Shown here piece after piece: positions 25,804 through 33,484 of a stretch of 33,623 nt of DNA. The notes below the pieces were generated by a model. The model saw nothing but the letters and a program-made list of their open reading frames with translations. It made no database searches and was not told where the DNA came from. Each line of letters begins with the position of its first letter. Within the stretch, counting starts at the first letter, position 1. This DNA comes from Rubrivivax sp. (GTDB taxonomy: Bacteria > Pseudomonadota > Gammaproteobacteria > Burkholderiales > Burkholderiaceae_C), in NCBI GenBank assembly GCA_016790435.1, contig JAEUPE010000099.1, positions 1-33,623 on the forward strand, read 5' to 3'. The translations under genes and the position numbers were made by a program.

Positions 25804-25925
25804 GCGAGGGCCCAGCCAGGCGAGCGCGGCCCGATGAACGTTTCGCACCGGCCGAGCGCGCTCACGCGATGTGCTTCGCGGTGTTGCGCTTCGAATTTCG
25901 CCTTCGCAGCGGCCGCGCGTTTCAT
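25800..25925 (-). CDS. 41-aa small ORF coupled on both sides within the hydrogenase operon
   Basis: An unrecognised 41-residue protein that starts MKRAAAAKAKFEAQHREAHR and continues with a single Cys in LGRCETFIG, ending in PGWALA. The evidence for it being real is its architecture: its ATG overlaps the protease TGA (ATGA at 25922-25925) and its own TGA overlaps the hupH-like ATG (ATGA at 25800-25803). It thereby fills exactly the only space in the first half of the operon. The sequence is basic with a helical N-terminal half and has no signal peptide or membrane segment. It could be a small maturation factor, a coupling ORF that only passes ribosomes on, or a remnant of a larger gene. Confidence 0.55.
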   Translation of the reverse strand: MKRAAAAKAKFEAQHREAHRVSALGRCETFIGPRSPGWALA

Positions 25926-26401
25926 GCCCGGCCCCGCCAGCGCTGCAGCAACTCGTCGACAGCCCGGCACAACTGCGGGATCGCCGCCGCCACCGCCGGC
26001 GTCGGCTCGAGACCAAGCGCGGTGCTTTCGGGCTGCACGGCGACAAGCGCGCGCCGCCCGGGCAAGCGACCACTGAGCGCCGCCGCGCCCATCAGGTCGG
26101 CCAGTGCCACCTCGTGCGCACTGCGCTTGCGGCCGCCGAGCTGCGCATCCATCGCCTCGCCTTCGAAGACGCGCACGGTGCCGGCTTCGGCCCCGAACCG
26201 CGCTGCGTCGACAGCGATGAAGCCGCTGGCGTCCTGAATCTCGGGCAGCAGGGCCAGGCCGATCGTGCCGCCGTCGCGGAAGATGGCGCCGCGATCACCG
26301 TCTGAGGCGGCCAGCGTCGCCACCGCCAGCGGGCCTGCCGCGTCGTCGCCGAGCAGCCGGTTGCCCAAGCCGAGCACCAGCACGGTCTCTTCTCCTGCCA
26401 T
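25922..26401 (-). CDS. hynD: Hydrogenase maturation protease (HyaD/HupD family)
   Basis: A 159-residue M52-type endopeptidase. It begins with the signature TVLVLGLGNRLLGDDAAGPLAV, whose Asp/Glu residues bind Ni in the precursor. The second block is FIAVDAARFGAEAGTVRVFEG, and HEVALADLMGAAALSGRLPG supplies the conserved His. It should cut the C-terminal tail from HynL after nickel insertion. It is the first gene of the hydrogenase operon and overlaps the 41-codon small ORF by four bases. ATG 26401 places the conserved block at residue 6, as in relatives; an in-frame ATG at 26476 would add 25 residues. No strong ribosome site is visible at either. Confidence 0.92.
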   Translation of the reverse strand: MAGEETVLVLGLGNRLLGDDAAGPLAVATLAASDGDRGAIFRDGGTIGLALLPEIQDASGFIAVDAARFGAEAGTVRVFEGEAMDAQLGGRKRSAHEVALADLMGAAALSGRLPGRRALVAVQPESTALGLEPTPAVAAAIPQLCRAVDELLQRWRGRA

Positions 26402-26551
26402 CGTTGTTCTACCCGCCACGGTGCCTGTCGAGGCGTCAGCCACCTTAAGCACGGCGACGGCCGGTTCGATTGACATCCATCAACAGCGCACCGATGTGGC
26501 CTGCGGATGATCCCGCCCACCGCCGGCGCCCCATTGCTGGAGGAGAGGAGC

Positions 26552-26806
26552 ATGTGCCTGGCCATTCCGATGCAAGTGATCGCGGTCGACCGGCTCACCG
26601 CGCGCTGCGAAGCCAAGGGCGTCGAGCGCAGCGTCAGCCTCATGCTGCTGATGCACGAGACCATCGTTCCCGGCGACATGGTCACCGTCCATGCCGGCCA
26701 TGCGGTGCAGAAGATCAGCGCCGAAGAGGCACGCGTGGCGTGGGAGCTGTATGACGAGATGCTGGCGGCAGATGGCCGCGAGCGCGCCCTGGCCGCCGCA
26801 GGATGA
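26552..26806 (+). CDS. hypC: Hydrogenase assembly chaperone HypC/HupF
   Basis: An 84-residue HypC-family chaperone. The diagnostic N-terminus MCLAIPMQV carries Cys2, which binds the iron-cyanide intermediate and the large-subunit precursor. The downstream block VPGDMVTVHAGHAVQKIS (VGDYVLVHVGFAI-like) is also typical. It helps HypD load the Fe(CN)2CO unit into HynL. A strong GGAGGAGAGGAG site precedes ATG 26552. It is divergent from the hydrogenase operon across 150 bases, which should contain both promoters. No other hyp genes are in the window. An HMG-type alternative (group-specific HupF) is possible. Confidence 0.96.
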   Translation: MCLAIPMQVIAVDRLTARCEAKGVERSVSLMLLMHETIVPGDMVTVHAGHAVQKISAEEARVAWELYDEMLAADGRERALAAAG

Positions 26807-26936
26807 ACTAGTCGCCGAGGGGCATGGCACCAGCGCTTGCTGCACGCATCGCTCGCGCGAGCATTGGTCTCATGCGATCGCGGCGCAACCCGAATTGCGG
26901 CCGAAGCGCCGCGTATCCTGCGCCGCCGAAGCGACA

Positions 26937-26956
26937 GCGGCGCCCGAAGGCGCCGC
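26937..26956 (-). terminator. UUCG-loop hairpin downstream of tRNA-Val
   Basis: On the minus strand GCGGCGCC-TTCG-GGCGCCGC is a perfect 8-bp stem closed by the very stable C(UUCG)G tetraloop. It lies 17 bases beyond the tRNA-Val 3' end, where its transcript should end. A T-rich tract is weak (TGTCGCTT). On the plus strand it also lies 131 bases after hypC. Confidence 0.65.
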
Positions 26957-26972
26957 CAATGTCTGACTTGAC

Positions 26973-27047
26973 TGGTGGGCGGTGCAGGGTTCGAACCTGC
27001 GACCCCTGCCGTGTGAAGGCAGTGCTCTACCGCTGAGCTAACCGCCC
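26973..27047 (-). tRNA. tRNA-Val (anticodon CAC), CCA encoded
   Basis: The minus strand folds as a complete cloverleaf. The acceptor stem is GGGCGGT paired with ACCGCCC, then discriminator A and encoded CCA. The D arm is TAGCTCAGCGGTAGAGCA-like. The anticodon stem-loop is CTGCC-TTCACAC-GGCAG with anticodon CAC, and the T arm has GGTTCGAACC. It reads the valine codon GUG. It is on the same strand as dnaQ, 94 bases downstream of it. Confidence 0.97.
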
Positions 27048-27099
27048 GGTCGTTGCACGCTCCGCATTGATGCGGTCGAGGCGTCCGGAAGTGGCCGCG

Positions 27100-27105
27100 A
27101 TTATG
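27100..27105 (-). promoter_or_regulatory. Possible -10 element for tRNA-Val
   Basis: CATAAT on the minus strand (five of six matches to TATAAT) is followed by a GC-rich discriminator (CGCGGCC), as at stringently controlled stable-RNA promoters. It lies about 53 bases before the mature tRNA 5' end. No good -35 hexamer is seen at the normal spacing. Confidence 0.35.
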
Positions 27106-27141
27106 CCATGCACCCCTGGCCCGCTGCCCCGCCGCCCCGCC

Positions 27142-27849
27142 TCAGGCCGGCTCGAGCTGGCGATACAGCGTCTTGCCCCCGCTCGCCTTGTCCAGGTCGG
27201 CGAGCAGCCCTTCGTGCGCGGCAGTCTCGTCCGCGCTCGGCTCGATGACCGGCAGCACGAAGGTGGCGAGGTCCACCGCCGGCAGCGAGGCGTCGCGGCC
27301 GGGGCCTTCGCCGGCGTCGATGACCAGCGCCTTCTGCCCGCGCGTCATGCGCACATACACCTCGGCCAGCAGGCCTGCGTCGAGCAGGGCGCCGTGGTAC
27401 TCGCGCGCCGAGTTGTCCACTTCGAGCCGCTTGCACAACGCATCGAGCGAGTTGCCCTTGCCCGGGAACAGCTCGCGTGCAAGCAGTAGGCTGTCGGTGA
27501 CGGCACCCACGACGTCGGTCACGCGCGGGTGCCCGATGCGCTCGAACTCGGCGTCGAGGAAGCCCGTGTCGAACGCCGCGTTGTGGATGACGAGTTCGGC
27601 GCCGTCGATGAAGTCCACGATCTCCTTGGCGACCTGCTCGAACGTGGGCTTGTCGGCGAGGAACTCGTCGGTGAGGCCGTGCACCTTGAGCGCATCGGGG
27701 TGGCTCGAACGGCCGGGGTTGACATAGTGGTGCAGCGTGCGGCCCGAGAGCCGCCGGTTCACCATCTCGATGCAACCGATCTCGACGATGCGGTCGCCCT
27801 GCTCGGCCGAGAGGCCGGTGGTTTCGGTGTCGAGAAAGACCTGGCGCAT
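27142..27849 (-). CDS. dnaQ: DNA polymerase III epsilon subunit (proofreading exonuclease)
   Basis: A 235-residue DEDDh 3'-5' exonuclease that proofreads for the replicative polymerase. Exo I is VFLDTETTGLS. Exo II is VIHNAAFDTGFLDAEF. Exo III is YHGALLDAGLLAEVY, with the catalytic His and Asp. VHGLTDEFLADKPTFEQVA and GKGNSLDALCKRL are family blocks. The C-terminal tail is the part that binds the polymerase alpha subunit in E. coli. Length is normal. The ATG at 27849 gives MRQVFLDTETTGL. It follows lgt by 51 bases on the same strand and precedes tRNA-Val. Confidence 0.96.
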   Translation of the reverse strand: MRQVFLDTETTGLSAEQGDRIVEIGCIEMVNRRLSGRTLHHYVNPGRSSHPDALKVHGLTDEFLADKPTFEQVAKEIVDFIDGAELVIHNAAFDTGFLDAEFERIGHPRVTDVVGAVTDSLLLARELFPGKGNSLDALCKRLEVDNSAREYHGALLDAGLLAEVYVRMTRGQKALVIDAGEGPGRDASLPAVDLATFVLPVIEPSADETAAHEGLLADLDKASGGKTLYRQLEPA

Positions 27850-27900
27850 GCCTACTATTGCTCGCTGGATGTACTTGCCGGAAGCTTCTTGCTGGATGTT

Positions 27901-28725
27901 TCAGGCCTTGGCCGCCTGGCCGGGCGGACGCGCCGGGCTGCGCCCGAACCACCACCACAAGCCGCCGCCCACCAGCATCATCGGCACGCACAACCACTGG
28001 CCCATGCTGAGGTTGAAGGCGAGCAGCCCGAGGAAGGCATCGGGCTCGCGGAAGTACTCGACGATGAAGCGCATCAGGCCATACAGAACGACGAAGGCCG
28101 CCGCCACCTGCCCGCGCGCGCGCGGCTTGCGGCTGTACAGCCACAGCAGCACGAAGAGCAGCAGCCCCTCGAGCGCGAACTGGTAGAGCTGCGAGGGATG
28201 GCGGGCGAAGTCCGTGCGGCTTTGCGGAAACACCATCGCCCACGGCAGCGAGGGGTCGGCCGCGCGACCCCACAACTCGCCGTTGATGAAGTTGCCGATG
28301 CGACCGGAAGCCAGGCCGGTGGGGATGCAGGGCGCCACGAGGTCCATCACGTCGAGGAACGAACGGCCCCGCATCCTGGCGTAGCCCGCCATCGCCAACG
28401 TCACGCCGAGCAGGCCGCCATGGAACGACATGCCGCCCTTCCACACCGCGAAGATCTCCAGCGGGTTCTCGAGGTAGTGGCCGGGCTTGTAGAAGAGCAC
28501 GTACCCCAGCCGCCCGCCGACGACGACGCCGAGCACGCCCCAGAAGAGCAGGTCGTCGACATCGGGCCGCGCCCAGCCGCGCGCAGCGAACTGCGGCATC
28601 TTCACCCGCAGCGAAGCGAGCCACAGGAAGAGCACGAAGGCGACGAGGTAGGTGAGCCCGTACCAGTGGATCTGGATGGGCCCGAGCGAGAGCGCGACGG
28701 GGTCGAACTGCGGATGCACCAGCAT
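27901..28725 (-). CDS. lgt: Prolipoprotein diacylglyceryl transferase
   Basis: A 274-residue inner-membrane enzyme that transfers diacylglycerol from phosphatidylglycerol to the lipobox Cys of prolipoproteins. The Lgt signature [14 protein letters not shown] lies around residues 134-147. [16 protein letters not shown] with the essential His, [10 protein letters not shown] near the N-terminus and [11 protein letters not shown] near the C-terminus are also typical, with about seven membrane helices. The ATG at 28725 gives [20 protein letters not shown]. The gene is divergent from ilvD, an arrangement I associate with Burkholderiales. Confidence 0.97.
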   Translation of the reverse strand: MLVHPQFDPVALSLGPIQIHWYGLTYLVAFVLFLWLASLRVKMPQFAARGWARPDVDDLLFWGVLGVVVGGRLGYVLFYKPGHYLENPLEIFAVWKGGMSFHGGLLGVTLAMAGYARMRGRSFLDVMDLVAPCIPTGLASGRIGNFINGELWGRAADPSLPWAMVFPQSRTDFARHPSQLYQFALEGLLLFVLLWLYSRKPRARGQVAAAFVVLYGLMRFIVEYFREPDAFLGLLAFNLSMGQWLCVPMMLVGGGLWWWFGRSPARPPGQAAKA

Positions 28726-28733
28726 GGCGGCGG

Positions 28734-28741
28734 ACTATAGT
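28734..28741. promoter_or_regulatory. Palindromic ACTATAGT, possible -10 for ilvD and/or lgt
   Basis: ACTATAGT contains TATAGT (five of six matches to TATAAT) on both strands. For ilvD it would give a leader of about 70 bases. For lgt the start codon is only nine bases away, so that use is less likely. No convincing -35 box is seen for either. Confidence 0.35.
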
Positions 28742-28751
28742 GCGTGGCTCA

Positions 28752-28784
28752 TCTCGAACCCGTCTCGACCCGGTCTCATCCGAC
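28752..28784. repeat. Three imperfect 11-bp repeats in the ilvD leader
   Basis: TCTCGAACCCG, TCTCGACCCGG and TCTCATCCGAC follow head to tail between lgt and ilvD, ending 35 bases before the ilvD start. Confidence 0.6.
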
Positions 28785-28819
28785 CCGCACGAAGACCTCA
28801 CCCCCACGCGCCGCCGACC

Positions 28820-30502
28820 ATGACCACCCCTGCCAACCGCCGCAGCCGCAACATCACCGAAGGCGTGGCCCGCGCACCCAATCGCAGCATGTACTACGCG
28901 ATGGGCTACAAGGAAACCGATTTCGGCAAGCCGATGATCGGCATCGCCAACGGCCACAGCACCATCACTCCCTGCAACAGCGGCCTGCAGCGGCTGGCCG
29001 ATGCGGCCGAGGCCGAGCTGAAGGCGAGCGGGGCCAACCCGCAGGTCTTCGGCGTGCCCACCATCAGCGACGGCATGGCCATGGGCACCGAGGGCATGAA
29101 GTACAGCCTCGTGTCGCGCGAGGTGATCGCCGACTGCGTCGAGACCTGCGTCGGCGGCCAATGGATGGACGGCGTGCTCGTCATCGGCGGCTGCGACAAG
29201 AACATGCCCGGCGGCATGATGGGCATCCTGCGCGCCAACGTGCCCGCCGTCTATGTCTACGGCGGCACCATCCTGCCCGGCAAGTACAAGGGGCAGGACC
29301 TCAACATCGTCAGCGTCTTCGAGGCCGTGGGCCAGTTCAGCGCCGGCAAGATGAGCGAAGAGGACTTCTGCCAGATCGAACGCCGCGCCATCCCGGGCAG
29401 CGGCAGCTGCGGCGGCATGTACACCGCCAACACGATGAGCAGCGCCTTCGAGGCGCTCGGCATGAGCCTGCCCTACGCGAGCACGATGGCCAACGTCGAG
29501 GACCCCATCGTCGAGCACACGAAGGCAGCGGCGCGGGCGCTCGTGGGCGCCGTGAAGGCCGACATCAAGCCGCGCGACATCGTCACGAAGAAGAGCATCG
29601 AGAACGCGGTGGCCGTCATCATGGCCACCGGCGGCAGCACGAACGCGGTGCTGCACTTCCTGGCCATCGCCCACGCCGCCGAGGTGGCGTGGAGCATCGA
29701 CGACTTCGAGCGCATGCGCCGCAAGGTGCCGGTGCTGTGCGACCTCAAGCCCAGCGGCAGGTACCTGGCCATCGACCTGCACCGCGCCGGCGGCATCCCG
29801 GCGGTGATGAAGGTGCTGCTCGACGCCGGCCTGCTGCACGGTGACTGCATCACCGTCACCGGCAAGACGGTGGCCGAGAACCTTGCCGAAGTGGCGCCGC
29901 TGCGCGCCGACCAGGACGTCATCCGGCCCGTGGCGAAGGCGCTGTACGCCGAGGGGCACCTCGCCATCCTCAAGGGCAACCTCAGCCCCGAGGGCGCCGT
30001 GGCCAAGATCACCGGCCTGAAGAATCCCGTGATGACCGGCCCGGCGCGCGTGTTCGACGACGAGCAGAGCGCGCTCGCCGCCATCATGGCCGGCCGCATC
30101 AAGCCGGGCGACGTGATGGTGCTGCGCTACCTGGGCCCGAAGGGCGGCCCGGGCATGCCGGAGATGCTGGCGCCCACCGGCGCCCTCATCGGCCAGGGCT
30201 TGGGAGAGAGCGTCGGCCTCATCACCGACGGCCGCTTTTCAGGCGGCACCTGGGGCATGGTGGTCGGGCACGTGGCGCCCGAGGCCCATGCCGGCGGGCT
30301 GATCGCCTTCATTCATGAAGGCGACTCGGTCACCATCGACGCCCACAAGCTGCTGCTGCAACTCAACGTCGCCGACGACGAGATCGCGCGCCGCCGCGCG
30401 GGCTGGAAGCAGCCGGCGCCGCGCTACACACGCGGCGTGCTGGCCAAGTTCGCGCGCAATGCCGCCAGCGCCAGCCGGGGCGCGGTGCTGGACGGAGACT
30501 GA
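28820..30502 (+). CDS. ilvD: Dihydroxy-acid dehydratase
   Basis: A 560-residue IlvD/Edd-family enzyme of valine, isoleucine and leucine synthesis. It dehydrates 2,3-dihydroxy-3-methylbutanoate and its homologue to 2-oxo acids. The Fe-S ligands are Cys52 ([11 protein letters not shown]), the Cys of [12 protein letters not shown] and that of [16 protein letters not shown]. The C-terminal signature [21 protein letters not shown] is complete. The N-terminus [23 protein letters not shown] is family-like, and ATG 28820 is the start although no clear ribosome site is visible. The pattern fits the shorter, [2Fe-2S]-type bacterial enzymes, but this cannot be settled by eye. Confidence 0.97.
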   Translation: MTTPANRRSRNITEGVARAPNRSMYYAMGYKETDFGKPMIGIANGHSTITPCNSGLQRLADAAEAELKASGANPQVFGVPTISDGMAMGTEGMKYSLVSREVIADCVETCVGGQWMDGVLVIGGCDKNMPGGMMGILRANVPAVYVYGGTILPGKYKGQDLNIVSVFEAVGQFSAGKMSEEDFCQIERRAIPGSGSCGGMYTANTMSSAFEALGMSLPYASTMANVEDPIVEHTKAAARALVGAVKADIKPRDIVTKKSIENAVAVIMATGGSTNAVLHFLAIAHAAEVAWSIDDFERMRRKVPVLCDLKPSGRYLAIDLHRAGGIPAVMKVLLDAGLLHGDCITVTGKTVAENLAEVAPLRADQDVIRPVAKALYAEGHLAILKGNLSPEGAVAKITGLKNPVMTGPARVFDDEQSALAAIMAGRIKPGDVMVLRYLGPKGGPGMPEMLAPTGALIGQGLGESVGLITDGRFSGGTWGMVVGHVAPEAHAGGLIAFIHEGDSVTIDAHKLLLQLNVADDEIARRRAGWKQPAPRYTRGVLAKFARNAASASRGAVLDGD

Positions 30503-30512
30503 GGCGGAACGA

Positions 30513-30527
30513 GCGGGCGACGCCCGT
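30513..30527. terminator. Small hairpin between convergent ilvD and Trp-rich protein genes
   Basis: CGGGC-GAC-GCCCG (5 bp plus one G-T pair) lies 11 bases after the ilvD stop in the 47-base convergent gap. There is no T-run; weak candidate. Confidence 0.3.
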
Positions 30528-30549
30528 CAGCAGGGGCTGCCGTGCTGGC

Positions 30550-30912
30550 TCAGAGGCGTGGGTCCTGCCGGCGGGCCAGGTCGCGGTCGTCGCTCTGGTC
30601 GAGCGCTCCGGCACTGGTTCGCACGGCCGAATCGTTGGCGCCGGTGTGCCGGGACTTGCGGCCCTTCGGGCCAAGGCCCAGGGCCTCCATCGCCCGCTCT
30701 CGCCGGTCGACCTTGCGCTTTTCCATGCGCTCGATGGCCTTGCGCTGCGTGCGCCCGGTCGAATCCGACCAGCTCCACCAGATGATCGCGGCCAGGAACG
30801 GCCATGCAAACTTCCACATGTCGCCGAGCAGGTCGAAGTTCCAGGCCGCCGGCGGCCCGATGCCGGTCCAGTTCATCACCAACAGGATGACGCCGATGAC
30901 GACGAACAGCAT
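30550..30912 (-). CDS. Small Trp-rich membrane protein (TIGR04438-like)
   Basis: A 120-residue protein. It starts with a hydrophobic helix (MLFVVIGVILLVMNWTGIG). A second hydrophobic, Trp-rich segment follows (WKFAWPFLAAIIWWSWSD). Then comes a very basic helix (RTQRKAIERMEKRKVDRRER) ending in the conserved-looking AMEALGLGPKG. This layout matches the betaproteobacterial 'small Trp-rich protein' family as I remember it; no function is known. The last 35 residues are hydrophilic and probably disordered. The topology suggests two membrane helices with the basic tail in the cytoplasm. It is convergent with ilvD and divergent from the cytochrome c gene. Confidence 0.78.
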   Translation of the reverse strand: MLFVVIGVILLVMNWTGIGPPAAWNFDLLGDMWKFAWPFLAAIIWWSWSDSTGRTQRKAIERMEKRKVDRRERAMEALGLGPKGRKSRHTGANDSAVRTSAGALDQSDDRDLARRQDPRL

Positions 30913-31021
30913 GGCTGCAGGCCCCGCAAGACGAGAGCAGGCACTCTACCGCATCGACGCCGGCACGGCGGGTCTTCTGGCAGCCCAAAAGCCGCGCAGG
31001 GCCGGCAGGACCACACTGGCC

Positions 31022-31342
31022 ATGGCGACCTTGCTGACCTTCGTGGCCCCCGCGGCCGTCGCGGCACTGACCGCCCTGCCGTCGCCCGCCTTCGCTTCGG
31101 AAACGCTGGCCCGGCAACGCAACTGCCTCAACTGCCACGGCATGGACCGCAAGGTGGTGGGCCCGGGTTTCAAGCAGGTGGCCGAAAGGTACGCCGGCAA
31201 GAAGGAGGCTCCCGCCTACCTGACTGAGAAGATCGTCAAGGGCGGCGCCGGTGCGTGGGGACCGGTGGCGATGGCGGCCAACCCGCAGGTGAGCAGGGAA
31301 GACGCGGCACGGCTCGCCGCCTGGGTGCTTTCATTGAAGTAG
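31022..31342 (+). CDS. Class I cytochrome c, c551-like, exported
   Basis: A 106-residue protein with a Sec signal (about residues 1-25, cleavage plausible after PAFA) and a mature part of about 81 residues. Heme attachment is CLNCH (Cys35, Cys38, His39). The axial Met is probably Met84 in GPVAMAANPQVS, where c551/c8 cytochromes have MPxNPQVS-like sequence. The final helix is EDAARLAAWVLSLK. It should be a small periplasmic electron carrier. I choose ATG 31022. An in-frame ATG at 30911 would add 37 residues and overlap the divergent start codon, though it would also supply extra Arg residues before the signal core. Confidence 0.85.
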   Translation: MATLLTFVAPAAVAALTALPSPAFASETLARQRNCLNCHGMDRKVVGPGFKQVAERYAGKKEAPAYLTEKIVKGGAGAWGPVAMAANPQVSREDAARLAAWVLSLK

Positions 31343-31456
31343 CCGCGCGAGGCGGCAAACACCGGGCCTCCGGGCGGTCTGTTCCGGCATTGCCCCAGCA
31401 GCCTGGCAAGGGATGATCGGCACGAGGGCGGTGCTGTCCGCCCAACGTGACGGGTC

Positions 31457-33460
31457 ATGCGCATCAACATCTTCCGGGGGCGCTCGAGCAGCCGCCCCTT
31501 GTCGTCGGACACCCCGCCCTCCCACGGCCGGCTCGTCATCGCCGGCGCCTGGACCGTGGTCGTCCTGGCCTGGGCCATCGCCTTGGCAGCGGTGGTCGTC
31601 GACCGCCACACCACGATGCAGCATGCCGAGAGCGAAATGATCACGCTCACGCGCGCCTATGCCGAACACGTCTCCAAGACCTTGCAGGCGGCCGACCAGG
31701 CGCTGCGGGTGCTGCGCGGCGAGTACCGGCGCTTCGGTCTCGCGCTGGACATCCGCGCCATGCTCAAGGAAGTCGACATGGCCGACACCGACATCCACCA
31801 GATGGGTGTGATCGGCGCCGACGGCTACCTGTCGCACTCGTCGGTGCCGTTCACGCGCGTGGACCTGCGCGACCGCGAGCATTTCCGCGTGCATGCGGAA
31901 GCCACGACGGACCGGCTGTTCGTCAGCAAGCCCGTGCTCGGCAAGGCGAGCGGCAAATGGTCGCTCCAGCTCACCCGGCGAATCCAGGACGCCGACGGTA
32001 CATTCCGGGGCGTGGTCGTCGTTTCGGTACCTCCCAGCCTCTTCAGCGCCTTCTTCCAGCGCACGAGCGCGGGCCACGGCACCATCACGACCCTCACGGG
32101 CCTGGACGGCATCATCCGCGCGCGCTCGCCCGACGACCAAGGCCTGGGCTCCGACGTGAGCAAGCAGCCGCTCTTTCGCATCATGACCGCCGCCTCCGCC
32201 GGCGAGGGCGGCGTCAGCCGGCAGGTCAGCGCGGTCGATGGCGTCGAAAGGCTCTGGGCCTTCCGGACACTCAAGGCCGAGGGGCTGTTCGTCATCAGCG
32301 GGCGGCCCATGGCCGCCATCATGGCCCCATGGCAGATGCGCAGCGTGGCGGTCTGCACTGGGGCGCTGCTCTTCACCTTCTGCGTGCTGGGGCTCGCGAC
32401 CGTGTTGCGCCGGCACATGCAGCGGCAGGAGCACCTGGTGGTGGCGCTGCGCCGCAGCGCCGTGCAGCTGCGCGAGGTCGTCGACACCATGGTCGAGGGC
32501 TCGACGCAGGTCGCCGCGGCCGGCGCCACCATGTCGATGGCGGCGCAGACGCTGGCCATTCGTACCGACCAGCAGGGCGACCAGCTCACCGTGGCCAGCG
32601 GCCACGTGCGCGAGGTGGTCGGCCAGGTCCAGACCAGCGCCACCCACGTCGGTTCGGTGGACAGCCGATGCGCCGCGCTGCGCGAGCAGACGCGCGCCGG
32701 CATGGCGGTCGTCACCCGCGGCGTCGAGGCGATCGAGGGCATCGCGGCGCGCACGCGCGAGATGCGCGAGACAGTGGGCCTGATCGAGGCCATCGCGTTC
32801 CAGACCAACATCCTCGCCCTCAATGCCGCGGTCGAGGCGGCACGGGCCGGCGACGCCGGGCGCGCCTTCGCCGTCGTGGCGGCCGAGGTGCGCGAGCTCG
32901 CCTCGCGCAGCCACGGCTCGGCACAGCAGGTGCGCGCCCTCATCGCCCGCGCCACCGAGCAGGCCGGGGTCGGCGTGCAGGAGTCGTTGGCGGTGCGCCA
33001 GGCGCTGGAAGGCATCGCCAGCGGCGTCGAGGCGGTGGCGGACGACATGCGCGCGGTCTCCACCGAGGCGCGCCACCAGGGCGACTCGTTGAATCGCGTG
33101 CTCGGCGGCCTGGACGACCTGGCCGAGCTCACGCGCGCCAATGCCGGCATGGTGGCCGAATCGGTGATGGCTGCCGAGGACATGCGCGAGCACGCCCAAC
33201 GGCTGCGCCAGGTGGTGGCCGACATCGAGCGTGACCTGCAGGGCACGTCCGCGCCGGAAACCGACCTGCCGCAGGCCCCCCTTGCCGACACGTCCGCCGC
33301 GGCGGCACCCTCCGGCACAGCGCCCGCAACGGGGAAGGACGACGAGCGCCGCCCCCACCACCACTCGGCGGCCGAGGCGGCACCGGCACCTGCCGGTGCC
33401 ACGAGCCGCGCGTCTGCGGCCCAGGCCAAGGACTCGGCCGCGGGCGTCGAGTTCTTCTGA
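31457..33460 (+). CDS. Methyl-accepting chemotaxis protein with periplasmic PDC-like sensor
   Basis: A 667-residue chemoreceptor. TM1 is about residues 27-48. A periplasmic sensor follows (about 50-290) that looks like a PDC/dCache-type domain (YLSHSSVPFTRVDLRDREHF, then FVSKPVLGKASGKWSLQLTR). TM2 is about 297-317. The cytoplasmic signalling hairpin tip is IEAIAFQTNILALNAAVEAA, with ARAGDAGRAFAVVAAEVREL following. I see no HAMP domain between TM2 and the coiled coil. The C-terminal about 75 residues are Ala/Pro-rich and contain RRPHHHSAAEA; no CheR-binding pentapeptide is seen. The ligand is unknown. No che genes are nearby. ATG 31457 has only a weak ribosome site. Confidence 0.92.
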   Translation: MRINIFRGRSSSRPLSSDTPPSHGRLVIAGAWTVVVLAWAIALAAVVVDRHTTMQHAESEMITLTRAYAEHVSKTLQAADQALRVLRGEYRRFGLALDIRAMLKEVDMADTDIHQMGVIGADGYLSHSSVPFTRVDLRDREHFRVHAEATTDRLFVSKPVLGKASGKWSLQLTRRIQDADGTFRGVVVVSVPPSLFSAFFQRTSAGHGTITTLTGLDGIIRARSPDDQGLGSDVSKQPLFRIMTAASAGEGGVSRQVSAVDGVERLWAFRTLKAEGLFVISGRPMAAIMAPWQMRSVAVCTGALLFTFCVLGLATVLRRHMQRQEHLVVALRRSAVQLREVVDTMVEGSTQVAAAGATMSMAAQTLAIRTDQQGDQLTVASGHVREVVGQVQTSATHVGSVDSRCAALREQTRAGMAVVTRGVEAIEGIAARTREMRETVGLIEAIAFQTNILALNAAVEAARAGDAGRAFAVVAAEVRELASRSHGSAQQVRALIARATEQAGVGVQESLAVRQALEGIASGVEAVADDMRAVSTEARHQGDSLNRVLGGLDDLAELTRANAGMVAESVMAAEDMREHAQRLRQVVADIERDLQGTSAPETDLPQAPLADTSAAAAPSGTAPATGKDDERRPHHHSAAEAAPAPAGATSRASAAQAKDSAAGVEFF

Positions 33461-33475
33461 GCCCGGCGCCCGGGC
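33461..33475. terminator. Hairpin between convergent MCP and acs genes
   Basis: GCCCGG-CGC-CCGGGC, a 6-bp perfect stem with a 3-base loop, begins immediately after the MCP stop and ends 9 bases before the acs stop. It could end both convergent transcripts. TTGGT follows on the plus strand. Confidence 0.5.
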
Positions 33476-33484
33476 TTGGTGGCG

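Noticed and set aside
26470..26475. TTGACA hexamer upstream of hypC as a -35 box
   Set aside because: No acceptable -10 hexamer occurs 16-18 bases downstream, so a sigma70 promoter cannot be supported.
30911..31342. Cytochrome c starting at ATG 30911
   Set aside because: This start overlaps the divergent gene's start codon and adds 37 residues before the signal peptide; ATG 31022 directly precedes the hydrophobic signal core. It is kept as an alternative only.
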